NCBI GenBank assembly: GCA_022606135.1
Contig: JABYQN010000012.1
Span: forward strand, 558,001 to 622,000
DNA: 64,000 bases
Reading direction: 5' to 3'
Origin: Fomes fomentarius
Taxonomy: Eukaryota; Basidiomycota; Agaricomycetes; Polyporales; Polyporaceae
Shown here: positions 24,886 through 36,350 of the stretch, piece by piece
Layout: every line of letters starts with the position of its first letter
How positions within the stretch are numbered: position 1 is the first letter of the stretch
Position numbers and translations under genes: made by a program
Notes under the pieces: generated by a model
Database searches by the model: none
Seen by the model: the letters and a program-made list of their open reading frames with translations, nothing else
What the model was told of the DNA's origin: nothing

Positions 24886-25597
24886 GTCACAAAATTAGAC
24901 CTATAGTATCTGTCAATAAATCTCTCTTTCCGGGGAACTCAGGGAACCAGAAACCAACTCTGCAATTCGCACTGCGCGCCGTCACCCACGAATCCCACAG
25001 GGGATTGACACGCGGTATGCGCGAGAAGAGAAAGGCTATCGGTGAAAAGGCAGTTGTCTGCTTCTCCAGGTCCTTCGTGGCGTTCGCTTCCGCCCGGTGG
25101 CTGGAGGCTTCTCTCTGTCTTTCTTCGACCCTTCGCCTTCCCACTCCCGCCGATCTGCTCACGTTTGCTGGATGGCCGGTCACTGGTAAACCTTGTTGCT
25201 GTACCCGTGGGCCGTAGCCTTTGAATGCCGGGATACGGGCGTTTGACTGATAACTGGCCCGGGCTCAATTGTGACGCTATTGAGCGCTGAAGCAGTGTGC
25301 ATCCATCCAGCCTCGCTTTCCCGGGCTTAACTGTCACTTTACAGTGTCAGCTCCCCGTGTATGCGTTGCGCGGGTTGGCGTTCTTGAGTTGGGGCTGGTA
25401 ACGTTCCAGTTCACGGACGTCAATCTTCTAAGGCTGGCTAGGCTGATTTTGAAGACGCAGTGTTTATTGGCTAGCATGCTATTGCAAGCCGCCTTTGGTG
25501 TGTTTCTCGTTTTCCTCTCTCTTACTCCATGTCCAGGTCCATCAGTCACTCTCAGGCAAGATTGTAGATCCGGAGGTCGATAGCACCGGCTTCTCTC
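24886..25597. other. Intergenic, no gene recognised
   Basis: QCR2 3' UTR and the upstream region of the following gene. Open frames here are short and show no recognisable motif. Confidence 0.5.
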
Positions 25598-27774
25598 ATG
25601 TCCAGCAATCTTCAAGTCCTTGCGTTCCTCATCCTCGTCTTCATCTTCGCTCTCTTTTGCCTCGGTACTAAAGCTGTCTTCGCTGTCCGCCGCCATCTCC
25701 GCAATCGTTCCTCGCCCTCCGCTTCCGAATCGTCTACCCATGTATCCCCTCACTCTCAAGCTCAGACTCAAACTCGAACTCAAGCGCACTCGCACGATCA
25801 GTTCAGCACCCCCACTCCGGACTGTGACACGGAGAAAGGCAAGGCCCCCGGCTTTGTCATCTCTTCATCAGTCTCTGTGGTTGTCTTCGAAGCCAACGAC
25901 GACAAGAAACCCAGCCTCTCACCCATCGTGGCGTTCATGGGCTGGCGCCATCGCGTTCTGTACGAATCGGACTCTATCCCGGAGCTTGCGCTCCTGCCGT
26001 CGTATCGCCCACGGGAGTCGGTGTCCAGGAAGGTGTTGAATTTCGTGCTGAGGAAGAAGCGGGTGCGGGTGAGTCTTGATCTCGATCTTGCTTCTCATGC
26101 GTTATGCCTCATAGATTATAACTACCGAATGCAATGCTGCTCCTTGCACCAACCCCCCAGCCGGATCCACCTACGATCGCGTCGGTCAGGCAAGCGATCG
26201 AGGCAGCCGAGCTCAAGGCGCAGGCGCGCAGAGGCGCAATTCGAGCCAAGACCGATTCTTCGCCGGCGCACGAGTTGAGTATCCCAACGATTGTTGTCCA
26301 CTGCGCATGTGCGAAGGAGCACCTCACCGTGCTGGACCCGGAGGCTAATATCCCGTGTTCCTGTTCTTGCTCTTCCTCCGCCCCCGCTTCCACTTCCACT
26401 TCCACTTCCACATCCACTTCCATATCCACATCCATCCCTAGTCTGTCATTCTGGCTCTCCACCCTCGAAGTCGCATCCGGACCAACCATCGCCCCGGCAT
26501 TCCAGCATCAAGTCCCCAACTCCGAGCCTGTCATTGCGGCGCACCTTCCCAGTCTCAGTCCCAGTCCTAGTCCTAGTCCCAGCGACACTGCCTCGTGCCC
26601 TGTGCGCGTTTCCACCTCCACGGCTGAAGACCACCCACTGTCGTTGCTATCGCAGACCGGGTCGCGCGCCCAGGATCACGCAGAAGAGAAGCCGGACATC
26701 GCCCACATCCGAACCCAACTGTCAGATGTCTGCAGCTCCAGCTCCGTCTCAGGGAAGCTCAGCCTCGCACTGGTATCGTTCACCCGTCCTCCCTCGCCCA
26801 CCTCGCCCACCTCGCCCACCGCTCCCCCGAGTCCTCCGCGGGCGACGCCGGACGCCAGCACGCACAGCGACACGTCAATCATCCCGCAGCTTCCAGGAAG
26901 TCCGACAATCGCTGCAAGGAGGACGAGCGCGAGCGCGAGCGGGGGCTTCTCCTTCCCGCTGCTTCAAGTTGGTATTGCACCCGTCCCTGCTTCTGGCGTG
27001 GATGTGGGCGCCAGGGGAGAAGAAACTGAAGGTGGTGCGGGCGTCACGCCCTCGCCCTCGCCCTCGCCCTCGCCCGTCTCTCGCAGTCCAAGTACCGCGG
27101 AGGACTCGGAGACATCAACCGCGGTGACGGCAACAACGGCAACCGCGACGTCTGCGACTGCGACGGCAAGCACTCGGACTCGGACTCGGACTCCCCTGCC
27201 GCACTGCCAGGCGGCACTCCTGCGTATCCACGCCCGGGCCTTCACCCTCCGCAATGGAGACGAAGGTCCCCGAGGTCCCCCAGGCCCAGCCCCATCCCAA
27301 TCTCAATCCCCTTCTCAATCCCAATCTACACCGTGCCTCTCCCCTGCCAGCTGCCAGTCCAAACATGCACACGAGGACTGCCAGTGCACTGCGACGCACG
27401 GACTGGCACCACCCCCAGTGCTAGGCCTAGGCCTAGGCCTGCTCCCGCTCCGGCTCTCGCCGACGTTCAGCACGACGTCGAGCATCGTGGACCTCCTCCT
27501 CGAGGCCATCGCCGCGGACACGGACTGGTCCGAGTCGGACTCGTCTGGTTCCAGCGAGGAGGGCGGCGGCGGCGGTGGCTACGACAGCGCCTCTACCTCT
27601 ACTGCTAGTGTGGACAGCTCCCTTGCGGACTGGAAGCCTCGCCCAAACGCTAACGCTGGGGCGGGCGCATGCTCCCGGGGTAGTTTCTCGGGGAGCTCCA
27701 GCTCGGAGGACGAGGACGAAGATGGCGACGATATTCTGTCAGACGTGTTGAAGTCGTACTTCGAGGTGCGATGA
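25598..27774 (+). CDS. Single-pass membrane protein with a long Ser/Thr-rich cytosolic tail, unknown function
   Basis: Two exons, 25598-26068 and 26161-27774, join in phase 0 to 694 residues. The acceptor at 26160 is the one that keeps the frame: the earlier AG at 26114 leads straight to a stop. The N-terminus is one clear hydrophobic segment (residues ~6-26, LQVLAFLILVFIFALFCLGT) followed by RRHLR, which predicts a signal anchor with its C-terminus inside. The middle is poorly conserved-looking but contains VAFMGWRHRVLYESDSIPEL. The rest is low complexity: alternating S-T runs, S-P runs (about 26550 and 27050), T-A/R-T runs, and an acidic end (SSSEDEDEDGDDILSDVLKS). No known domain is seen. 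The codon bias of the low-complexity part creates long shadow frames on both strands. Confidence 0.6.
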
Positions 27775-28144
27775 TGACGGACGCTCTGCTGCGCTACGAA
27801 CGCGAAGATTGGTGGGAACTTGGATGACGCATAGGCTAGTATCACTCTTCGCAATGATGTGTCTTTCTTCCAGACAATGTATGTGGCTTGTGGACTGGCG
27901 GCTTGGAATTCAAGACTGCAAAGCTTGCACAGCTATTGCGAGAACCAATCTCGGTTACAACCCAACCTCCATTGCGACATAGAATCACCATACTCATGCA
28001 ATCTAGGGACACACGGTACTGGAACTGCACGACCCTGGAATTGCACGGATCTAATTGCACGACTCCGAATTGTCCATGACGAGGATCGCAACTATGCATC
28101 ACTACTGGCGTGAACCGGAGTTTGCTCCTGGGAGCTTCTTGTCC

Positions 28145-29071
28145 TCAAGACAACTTGACTTTGCCTTCAGGCGTCGGGATTGGCCTTGCATCTGCCCGCT
28201 TGGCGGCGATATCGAAGAAGATGCTTCCGTCGTAGACGCGACGGACATCGTCCTTCTTCATGATGCCGTCTTCTGGCCAGAGCAAGAGGTAGGTCACGAG
28301 CCCTAGAAACGGCGCGAGTTTAGTCCCCCTGCTCCGAGTATCAGCATGGACGTGATTCAAGTTGGAGACTCACATTTGAAGAAGGTGGCGAACGCCCCAA
28401 GAGGATCCATATTGAGGCGCTGTCCATTGAGGCCATCCCAGACGTCTTCCCAGGTGAGTCCATTTTTGCCCTTCGCGTACTTGCTGAAGAAGTCCTCGAA
28501 CCTGCGACCGGAGTGTATCAAGAAGAGCGCATATAGCCAAGGTGTGTCACTCACTTCTGGGAGATGAAGCGGCCCTCGTTGTCGTAGGTTCCTGTGTCGC
28601 CGCCGGTTTTCGCCTTATTGATGTTATCAACGTACACGCGGAAGAAGGGGTCAGGAAGCCACGAATGGACCGTCGGGTAGGTATAGCTCAAGTGGATGAT
28701 GAACGCGGAGAGCAGGCTGAGAGGAATAATGAAGCCGAGCATGTGGAGGCCCCAGAATGTGTCGTGGGGCCAGATAACGCCATCGCCGTCTCTGTCGAAG
28801 AAGTCGCAGTGCTGCTGCAAGACGGTCTGGTGGGTGTGCGAGTCCGCCCACACTGGGGTGCCATCGGGAGCGTCGATCGTCGCGGCCCTGTTGACGCGCG
28901 CAGTACCTGTGTACTTCAGCTTGCGTGTCGCGCACGAACTACGTGATGCCACTCACCTGCGTTGGGTAGTAGCTTGTTCTCGCTGGGCCCTGGGTTGTAC
29001 GGGGGGCGTTCGATGGTCACGGCAACCTCAGGAATGGCGGTCTGAACGCGGTTTTTCTCCTTGTCTGCCAT
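28145..29071 (-). CDS. Caleosin-family peroxygenase, copy A
   Basis: Caleosins are heme- and calcium-binding proteins of lipid-droplet or ER membranes with peroxygenase activity toward oxylipins. Four exons, 29071-28957, 28906-28555, 28501-28374 and 28302-28145, give 250 residues. They show a Pro-rich N-terminus (TIERPPYNPGPS), the EF-hand FFDRDGDGVIWPHDTF with the conserved preceding HCD, a short membrane segment (GFIIPLSLLSAFIIHLSYTY) with a Pro-bearing knot, and the C-terminal DDVRRVYDGSIFFDIAAKR. The exon 4 acceptor (cgtttctag at 28303) was chosen because it restores KWLVTYLLLWPEDG; the upstream AG breaks the frame. This copy is clearly diverged from copies B and C (for example TGGDTGTY, and KGKNGLTWEDVWDGLNGQ) but intact. 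Confidence 0.9.
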
Positions 29072-31047
29072 GGCTCTGTGCGCGGTCTGCGGGGGAGAAA
29101 AAACGTTATGGGAGAACGTTGTAGGAGACTTGGAAGGAAGTAAAGACGCGTCTGGGGTATATATGTATCGAACATGGCGTCCGCGCATCTCTGCGCGAAT
29201 TCGGCCACATTTAGTATTCGAAGCGCCATCCCACTCAGACGAGCCGGCGCCGCATCGAGCATCGGACGTTGCGGACGCCGCAATTCGTCCATTCCCACCT
29301 CCTCGCTGATGAGCCACAGTCTGAGCACCCGCCCGACATCCCCTGCAGCCATCCGCCACTGCCCGCTCTTCTACCCCTCCTTTCACCCTTCCTTTCGCTG
29401 TCATGCACACTCGTACAGACTCTTCGCACACTGATTTACTGTAACAAGCCTTCCGGTGTCCCTTTCATACGATACGTTGTGCAATCTGCGCGCCAAGCCT
29501 CGTTTACAACTGTTTGGATTTTCCGCGCACTGGCCGACCTGCACAGCACACTTTCCACTCGAAAATTCCAAGATATGAGGGAGGTCACTTCACGTTGTCA
29601 CCTCGATCGGTCGACGGAACTCATTGGGTGGCATGTGTGAGCACTTTAAGGAATTCCCATGCCTCACAAGCTACAGAAATCAACTCTTCGGCCTACATTA
29701 GAAGGCACAAGTATGTACGAAAGGCTTGGAGCAGTATATGTGACCAGTCATATAACAAGAATGCCAGGACGACTCGATCGTAGCCAACGAGACGTATAAG
29801 AGAGCAACACGTACCAGTACTACTCGAGAGGGGAGCGGCGATGACTGCAGCGGAGGCAGTGATGATGACAGTCATAATGAATGAATATGGCGGGATTGGA
29901 CTGGCATCTGGGAGACCGGGAGAAAGGAGTGACTGAGTAGTGCAGTTCGAGGAGTGCAATCGCTGAGTTCTCTGGCCCTTCGACTGCATGTCCTTATACG
30001 GAGCCCCCAAGGTCCCAGTCGCCAGCTGGAATCTAATTCACTGTGAGTCCTCAACGGGTCATGCCAACTGTACCCGCAACACTTCCTTGCCTCGCTACGA
30101 ACTGGGAGCTCAATCGAGGAAAACGATGGCGCACGATGACTAGTGCGTGCAACGCGCTCAGGGTCGTCCGATACGTCCGCTGTTAATCGCGCACGTTCGG
30201 CTCTGGATCTCGTTCTCGGTGGGAAGCTTGAGACCCAGATCGTATGGAAAGTTGGCTATCGGCCATCAAACTAGGAGCTACTGCGACCATATTAAATTCT
30301 TCTCGGCAGGGTGCACGAAGAGAACGAAGGGAGGACATGCTGAGCATGAGGTGGGAATGATATCAGAGTTCCATTCATGTTTCAAACATCGATATCGACT
30401 GTGTCGCGCGATCGACCGCATTGGAGGCCGAAGGTTACTGTGTAGCTAGCGCTCAAGGCGTTCAACTTGGCAGGGAGGCAGCGCGCTTGTCACAGTCTTG
30501 TCACACCGTCTTGTCACACTCTTTCTGGCGTTTCCGCCGGTCCCAAATACGGAACGATCGGGAGTGGTTCATTCTTCGCACCACCGGGGCTGACCTGCGT
30601 CAAAGGGTACTAGACAGAGTAACCGAAAACGCGTTCCGACACTTGTTTCTGAATCCGACATGCTTTCCGACGGTCTGGGTCTAGCTCCCGCACGTTCTCT
30701 GGCTTCATCTGAAATATTACCGCCCAACTGCCTTCCAATTCCTCCATCCTACGATCAATACGACATGTCGAAGTGGGGCATGCAGCCAGTCACGCTGCAA
30801 TTTGTAAGGTGCCAGTCCTATCCTAGATGGCTGTGCAGCCACGCTCTGACATGTATAAGTAGACGTGGATAGCACGACGTTTGGGCACCTAAGTCCCCCT
30901 CGTCACCTAGCGCAATCTCGCTTCAAACCTCAGCTGCATCTTCGCCTTTGTATTCACGTAAGTGCACACTCCGTGTTTTCTTTCTCCGTGCGCTCTGCTC
31001 ACGACATCTCTCTCAGGCCCGCAGTATCCCTTCCATCGCCAGCAGAC
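29072..31047. other. Upstream region of caleosin A and the repeat-protein gene
   Basis: No convincing gene. A - strand open frame near 29885 starts with a short secretory-looking stretch (MTVIITASAAVIAAPLSS) followed by a possible donor, but I found no partner exon. A likely 5'-UTR intron (gtaagtg at 30958 to ctctcag near 31018) precedes the next gene. Confidence 0.4.
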
Positions 31048-32445
31048 ATGTCCTCCACCAAGTCCTACCCGCGCAGCTGCTTGAAGCGAACCTCCGTGGC
31101 ATCCACCAACTCTTCCGTGTCGTACCCCAGTTCCCGCAACTCTGTGCAGTACGCCCAACCACTTGTCAGGGAGCCATCCGAGTCGATGTTCCACACCTAC
31201 ACGACCGACCCGCAACTTGAAGAACACGTCAGGGCGCCAACCCGCAGTTCGATGTACACGACCGACCCCCAAGGATACGTCCAGGCGTCATCCCGTAGGC
31301 CGATGTACACGACCGACCCCGATGAATACGTCAGGGAGCCAACCCGTGGGTCGATGTACACGTCCGACCCTCATGCGCTTCCCAGGGCTCCTTCCCGCGG
31401 GTCGATGTACGCCCCCGACTCTGATGAACACGCCAGGGCTCCATCCCGCAGGCCGGTATACACCACCGACGACCGCCATGCGCTTGTCAGGTCGCCATCC
31501 AACGATTCGATGTACACCGCCGAACCCCAAGAGTACGTCCGGGTGCCAACCCGCAGGCCGATGTACCCTGAAGAGCACGTCAGGGAGCCAACCCGTGGGT
31601 CGATGCACGCGACCGACCCCCATGCGCTTGCCAGGGCTCCTTCCCGCGGGTCGATGTACACCACCGACCCTGATGAACACGCCAGGGCGTCATCCCGCAG
31701 GCCGATGCACACCACCGACCCCGATGAACTTCACGCGTCATCCCGTAGGCCGATGTACACCACCGACCCCGATGAACACGCCAGGGAGCCATCACGCAGG
31801 TCGATGTACACGACCGACCGTCATGCGCTTGTCAGGTCGCCATCCCGCGCGTCAATGTACACGGCCGACCCCCAAGAATACGTCAGGGAGCCAACCCGTA
31901 GGTCGATGTACGTGACCGACCCCCATGAGCTTGCCAGGGTTCCATCCCGCGGGTCGATGTACACCACCGACCCCGATGAACACGTCAGGGCTCGATCCCG
32001 CAAGCCGACGCACACGACCGACCCCCATGCGCACGTCAGCGCGCCATCCGGCAGGGAGATGCACAACACGCACTCGGCCGCTGAAAGGCAGTCCGCGCCC
32101 GGCAAGGATGCGCCGCTAACCAAGAGGCAGCGTGCCATCTTGGCCGAGCTCGCAGACGACACGCCCTGGGTGCCGCGGCCCCCCCGGGTGCGCAGGACCG
32201 AAATGCCCAAGAACCCCGTCTCGCGGATGCTCGGTGAGTATTCTCATCATCATCATGTGGCACTGCATCTGTGCGATGAACGATTGATCACGGCCGCTTA
32301 CTCGTCGTTGTTCACAGTCTCGCTCTGGGATGGGCTCCACGTTGACGAATCGTACCTTTACCGAGACCCAGCACCACCGAAGCGCATGACTGCAGCCATG
32401 GCAGAGGCGCGGGTCCGGGCGGCCCACCGCGCAGATGACTTTTGA
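31048..32445 (+). CDS. Tandem-repeat protein: seventeen 17-residue units, unknown function
   Basis: Exons 31048-32233 and 32318-32445 give 437 residues; the 84-nt intron is a multiple of three and has no stop, so retention would also be readable. After a Ser-rich head (residues 1-50), about 17 units of consensus MYTTDPDEHAREPSRRS run to about residue 340, as a 51-bp minisatellite at ~31190-32060. Units are degenerate (MYTSDPHALPRAPSRGS, VYTTDDRHALVRSPS). The tail (residues ~350-437) is non-repetitive and charged: KRQRAILAELADDTPWVPRPPR, then SLWDGLHVDESYLYRDP and an Ala/Arg end. No signal peptide, membrane segment or known domain is seen. Because the frame stays open through 17 diverged units, I take it to be coding. 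Start choice: the ATG follows a probable 5'-UTR intron, and upstream in-frame sequence lacks an ATG in good context. Confidence 0.65.
   Translation: MSSTKSYPRSCLKRTSVASTNSSVSYPSSRNSVQYAQPLVREPSESMFHTYTTDPQLEEHVRAPTRSSMYTTDPQGYVQASSRRPMYTTDPDEYVREPTRGSMYTSDPHALPRAPSRGSMYAPDSDEHARAPSRRPVYTTDDRHALVRSPSNDSMYTAEPQEYVRVPTRRPMYPEEHVREPTRGSMHATDPHALARAPSRGSMYTTDPDEHARASSRRPMHTTDPDELHASSRRPMYTTDPDEHAREPSRRSMYTTDRHALVRSPSRASMYTADPQEYVREPTRRSMYVTDPHELARVPSRGSMYTTDPDEHVRARSRKPTHTTDPHAHVSAPSGREMHNTHSAAERQSAPGKDAPLTKRQRAILAELADDTPWVPRPPRVRRTEMPKNPVSRMLGEYSHHHHVALHLCDERLITAAYSSLFTVSLWDGLHVDESYLYRDPAPPKRMTAAMAEARVRAAHRADDF
31190..32060 (+). repeat. 51-bp coding minisatellite
   Basis: About 17 tandem units of 51 bp (two shorter by 3-9 bp) inside the repeat-protein gene. 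A higher-order pattern is visible. The unit order EPTRGS / HAL..APSRGS / DEHARA.. / RHALVRSPS / QEYVR.PTRR occurs twice and starts a third time, so blocks of about five units have been duplicated. Confidence 0.85.
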
Positions 32446-34423
32446 GAGGCGTCGAAGAGGTCGCACTGTATCACAAACTGCTTAGCATTCTCGTGTATCC
32501 CACATGTTTTCACTGTCGCAAATACCCAATACCCATTTCACTCCGTTTTGATCACCATGGTCTGGATACATGAGGAGCATGGATAGTAGTATCACATCAA
32601 CATTGCGATTTTTACTCACATCCGTATAACTAGCGTGACTGCAAGGGACTTGAAAGTTACAAAAAGCACTCAGTCAGCCCCCCTAACATCTGATAATTCT
32701 CGTGTACATGAGCATAGGAGAAGCCCACAGCACGCCAGTCGACGAGTCACGTCCCGTGGTCGAAAGGGTCGCAGGGAGTACCGGCATCATCGCAGGAACG
32801 CTCAATGGACCCAGTCTACTCCTCATCAAAGTGACGCACCTCGCGGGAGACTCGAACACGATTTATCATATGGCGAGAATGGTCGATGACGCATGCGCAT
32901 GAATTGACCCCAGGCTTTTCGCCGTCGGTAGCTACTAGTGATGGTGAATCGGTCATAACAGGCTTCAGGACGAAGGTGTCGCAGGTATTTATACCTCGCT
33001 TCCACTGTTGTCCGGGAGCACGATGCATGCAGTACGCTCTTGAAGCGAGCGTGACGAGGGACGTGCTCGTCCAAGGAGCTCAGCATGATGAGAGTCTCCG
33101 ACTCAACCAGGCGCCGGGAGCTACTGACTCGACTAGCGCCCTCCCACTCTCGACTAGCCCGACGTTTGATTTTCGCCTCACGGATCCCGGACACATTTCT
33201 CAACGCACCCATCTACTCTCGGCATTTATTATACTCGACTTCTGGCAAGTATTCTCCCTGAGTCGCCTCTCCCCACTCCCCTTTCCTCCTCTCCTCCTCT
33301 CTCTCCCATTCGGCTCCCCTTGTGCCATCTGAGCCACGACCGGACTCTCGCATCCTTCGAACTCACGCACGCCCACGCATCAGGTCCATCAGCACCAGAA
33401 TCCCCACTTGCCCTGGCACTTGGACTTGGCAGGTGGTGTACTGAACGCCAACTCTCTCCTGCGTGCGAACGGACTTGTCATGATCGACTCCTCAGGAGCT
33501 ATAGTGGCGATAGCCGCAACGGAACGCGCGCGTCGCGCTGCAGAGGGCTCTCGACGTCGACTGCGTATGGCGGAAGTAGACCGCGGGATGCCTTCGCGAA
33601 AAAAAAAATACGCTGAGCGAATCTCTCAGCTTTCCTAACCTACTCCTCCAGCTGAAGACAGGCCACGTCCACTTACGGACGTACCTGGCTGGTTGCATGT
33701 GGAAGGCCCTCACCAGCACTTCGAAGGTCCGGAGCCTGAGACGGTAGCGCACTAAGTACTTCTTCGCATGCGCTGCACCAAGCAGTACACTTCCACCCGC
33801 TGGCCTTTCAGGCTGCGCCCTGCGCAACTAGCTCAACTCGGACGACGCCTTTCCCTCCCTCTTCGCATACATCAACGCTACCGGCCGTTTCCGCCCATCA
33901 GCAGGATTGAGGCTCTCGACTTCGCCGTCTCCGTTCACGCAGCTTGCTTACTGTTCTTCTTCCTCTTGCTTCATTCCCATTTACCAAGACACTGCGCCTC
34001 AATAGGATAGTGCTGCTACTCACCGTCTCGCGACCAATATGCAGACCGCCCCTATTGGCACGACGACGAGTACAAGACTGCCACCTAGGATTCTCCCTTT
34101 TCCGTCCAGCATGAACACTGCCCACGCTAGAATCTTGCACAGCTGGTCGTGAGAAACACCGTTCAACCTCGGTCACATACCAACCTCCATCACGACTAGG
34201 ATCACCATACGAATGATATCTAGGGATACACTGTACTGGAACTGCAATGACTCTGGAACTGTACGACTCTGGAACTGCACGACTCTGGATATGCTGCTGG
34301 TAACACGATGCGCGACTCAGGTAGTCTTCAATATAGTACATGGCATGGGCGTCTTTGACGAGAACCGCATCTATGAATCTCCACTGGCGTGAACCGGAGT
34401 AGACTCCTGAAAGCTTTTTGTCT
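32446..34423. other. Intergenic region containing an orphan caleosin-upstream segment
   Basis: From 32.45 to 33.4 kb nothing is recognised. From about 33430 to 34110 the DNA is clearly related to the sequence 5' of caleosin B (35490-35830) and 5' of caleosin C (56650-57150). Shared stretches include ggtggtgtactgaa, ctatagtggcgatagcc, cttcgaaggtcc and cagcttgcttact, yet no caleosin gene lies on the expected (left) side. Confidence 0.7.
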
Positions 34424-35359
34424 TCAAGACGACTTGACTTTGCCTTCGGTCGTCGGAATTGGACGGCCACCTGCCCGCTTGGCGGCGATATCGAAGAAGA
34501 TGCTTCCGTCGTAGACGCGACGGACATCGTCCTTCTTCATAATACCGTCTTCTGGCCAGAGTAAGATGTAGGTCGCGAGCCCTAGAAATGGTGCGAGCTT
34601 AGTCTTATGCTCCAATCATCAGCATGGTCGTCATTAGAGACTCACATTCGAAGAAGGCGGCGAACCATCCGATAGGATCCATGATGACGCGCTGTCCTTT
34701 GAGGCCATCCCAGATGTCTCCCCAGGTGAGTCCATCTTTGCCCTTCGCGTACTTGCTGAAGAAGTCCTCGAACCTGTGACCGGGCGTGCATCAGGAAGAG
34801 CGCATATAGCCAATGTGTATCACTCACTTCTGGGAGATGAAGCGGCCCTCGTTGTCGTAGGTCCCTGTGTCACTGCCATGCTTCGCCTTATACATGTTAT
34901 TGACATACAGGCGGAAGAAGGGGTCGGGAAGCCACGAATGGACCGTCGGGTAGGAGAAGTTGGAGTGGATGATGAACACACAGAGCAGGCTGAGCGGAAC
35001 ACCGAAGCCGAGCATGTAGAAGCCCCAGAATGTGTCGAGGGGCCAGATAACACCATCGCCGTCTCTGTCGAAGAAGTCGCAGTGCTGCTGCAAGACGGTC
35101 TGGTGGGTGTGCGAGTCCGCCCACACCGGGGTGCCATCGGGAGCGTTGGTCGCCGCGGCCTTGTTTACGTGCGCAGTACCTGTGTATAATCATATGTATG
35201 CCTTCAGCGAGCGTGTGGCGCGCGAACTACGTGATGCTACTGACCTGCGTTGGGCAGCTGCTTGCTCTCGCTGGGACCTGGGTTGTACGGGGGGCGTTCG
35301 ATGGTCACGTAAACCTCAGGAATGGCGGTCTGAACGCGGCTGTTATGCTTGTCTGCCAT
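34424..35359 (-). CDS. Caleosin-family peroxygenase, copy B
   Basis: Same four-exon layout and exon lengths (115, 352, 128 and 158 nt) as copy A: 35359-35245, 35179-34828, 34773-34646 and 34581-34424, for 250 residues. The EF-hand FFDRDGDGVIWPLDTF, the membrane segment (GFGVPLSLLCVFIIHSNFSY) and DDVRRVYDGSIFFDIAAKR are intact. Exon 4 begins EWLATYILLWPEDG. It is almost identical to copy C, including introns and promoter-proximal DNA. That points to a recent duplication, with copy A older. Confidence 0.9.
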
Positions 35360-36350
35360 GGCTCTGTGCGCGGTCTGCGGGGGGAGGGGGAACGTTGTAG
35401 GCGAACTGGAAGAAGGTAAAAAACGCGCCTCAATATATATCGACGGTCGCAGAATATGACGTCAGGGCATCAAATTCCTACTTGCCCCAATTGGCAGGTG
35501 GTGTACTGAACGCCAACTACTGCGCGCGAATGGACTTGTCATCATTGAGGAACTATAATAGGGATAGCCGCATCGTAACTTGCGCGTCGCGCAGCTAAGA
35601 GCGCTGGCAGGGCTCTCCACGTGAACTGTGTATGGCGAAAGTAGACCGCGGGATGCCGTCGCGAAAATACGTGAGCGGATCTCTCAGCTCTCCCGCCGCC
35701 ATGCTAACCTAAGCGTCCAGCTCAGGACAAGCCACATCCCCTTACAGACGTACCTGGCATGCATTGGAAAGACCCTCAGCAGCATCTGCCTAACATGCTT
35801 CGAAGGTCCGAGGCTCCTGATTTTCCCACTACTACATCAGGAAAAATCTGCAATACTCTATAGTGCTACCGAGGCTATGTACACGCCCAAACGAGTAAAG
35901 TATATGGGACTTACTGAGGTCGACAGATACGCGAGTGAGCATCGGCTCGTCAATGTCCGATCTCGTGCGAATTCATGGGTCTATGCTCATGTAAGGTGCT
36001 TGGCCAATTAATGTAATGGGCATGGGACCCATACAAATCTCGAAATAATCGGACGATAACCTGGCATATATCGGCCAGAGAACTTTTGTGTCATTTGCTC
36101 CGCACCGTGCGGCCAGTCTTGCAGGAGAAGAGTGAGGACACCTCATACTTATGTGCTCGTTATTCAGAAATTAGACAGATCTGTCGGCAAGCCTGGGACG
36201 AGATATTTCTCATGAAGCACACTTGAGATCGGAGTTTTGATAGAAAGACCATCATAGATTCGCATATAACAAGACTCGTCAGGACAACAGAACAGAACAG
36301 ATACATCATAGTGCGACAACGACAGTTGATAACATAGCGACCGTGACAGA

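Noticed and set aside
26109..26489. 126-codon - strand frame rich in Glu/Val/Asp
   Set aside because: Mirror image of the Ser/Thr repeat codons of the + strand gene.
28542..28946. 134-codon + strand frame, with similar ones at 34776-35189 and 55764-56399
   Set aside because: All three are antisense to the caleosin EF-hand exon. They recur only because the caleosin genes are duplicated.
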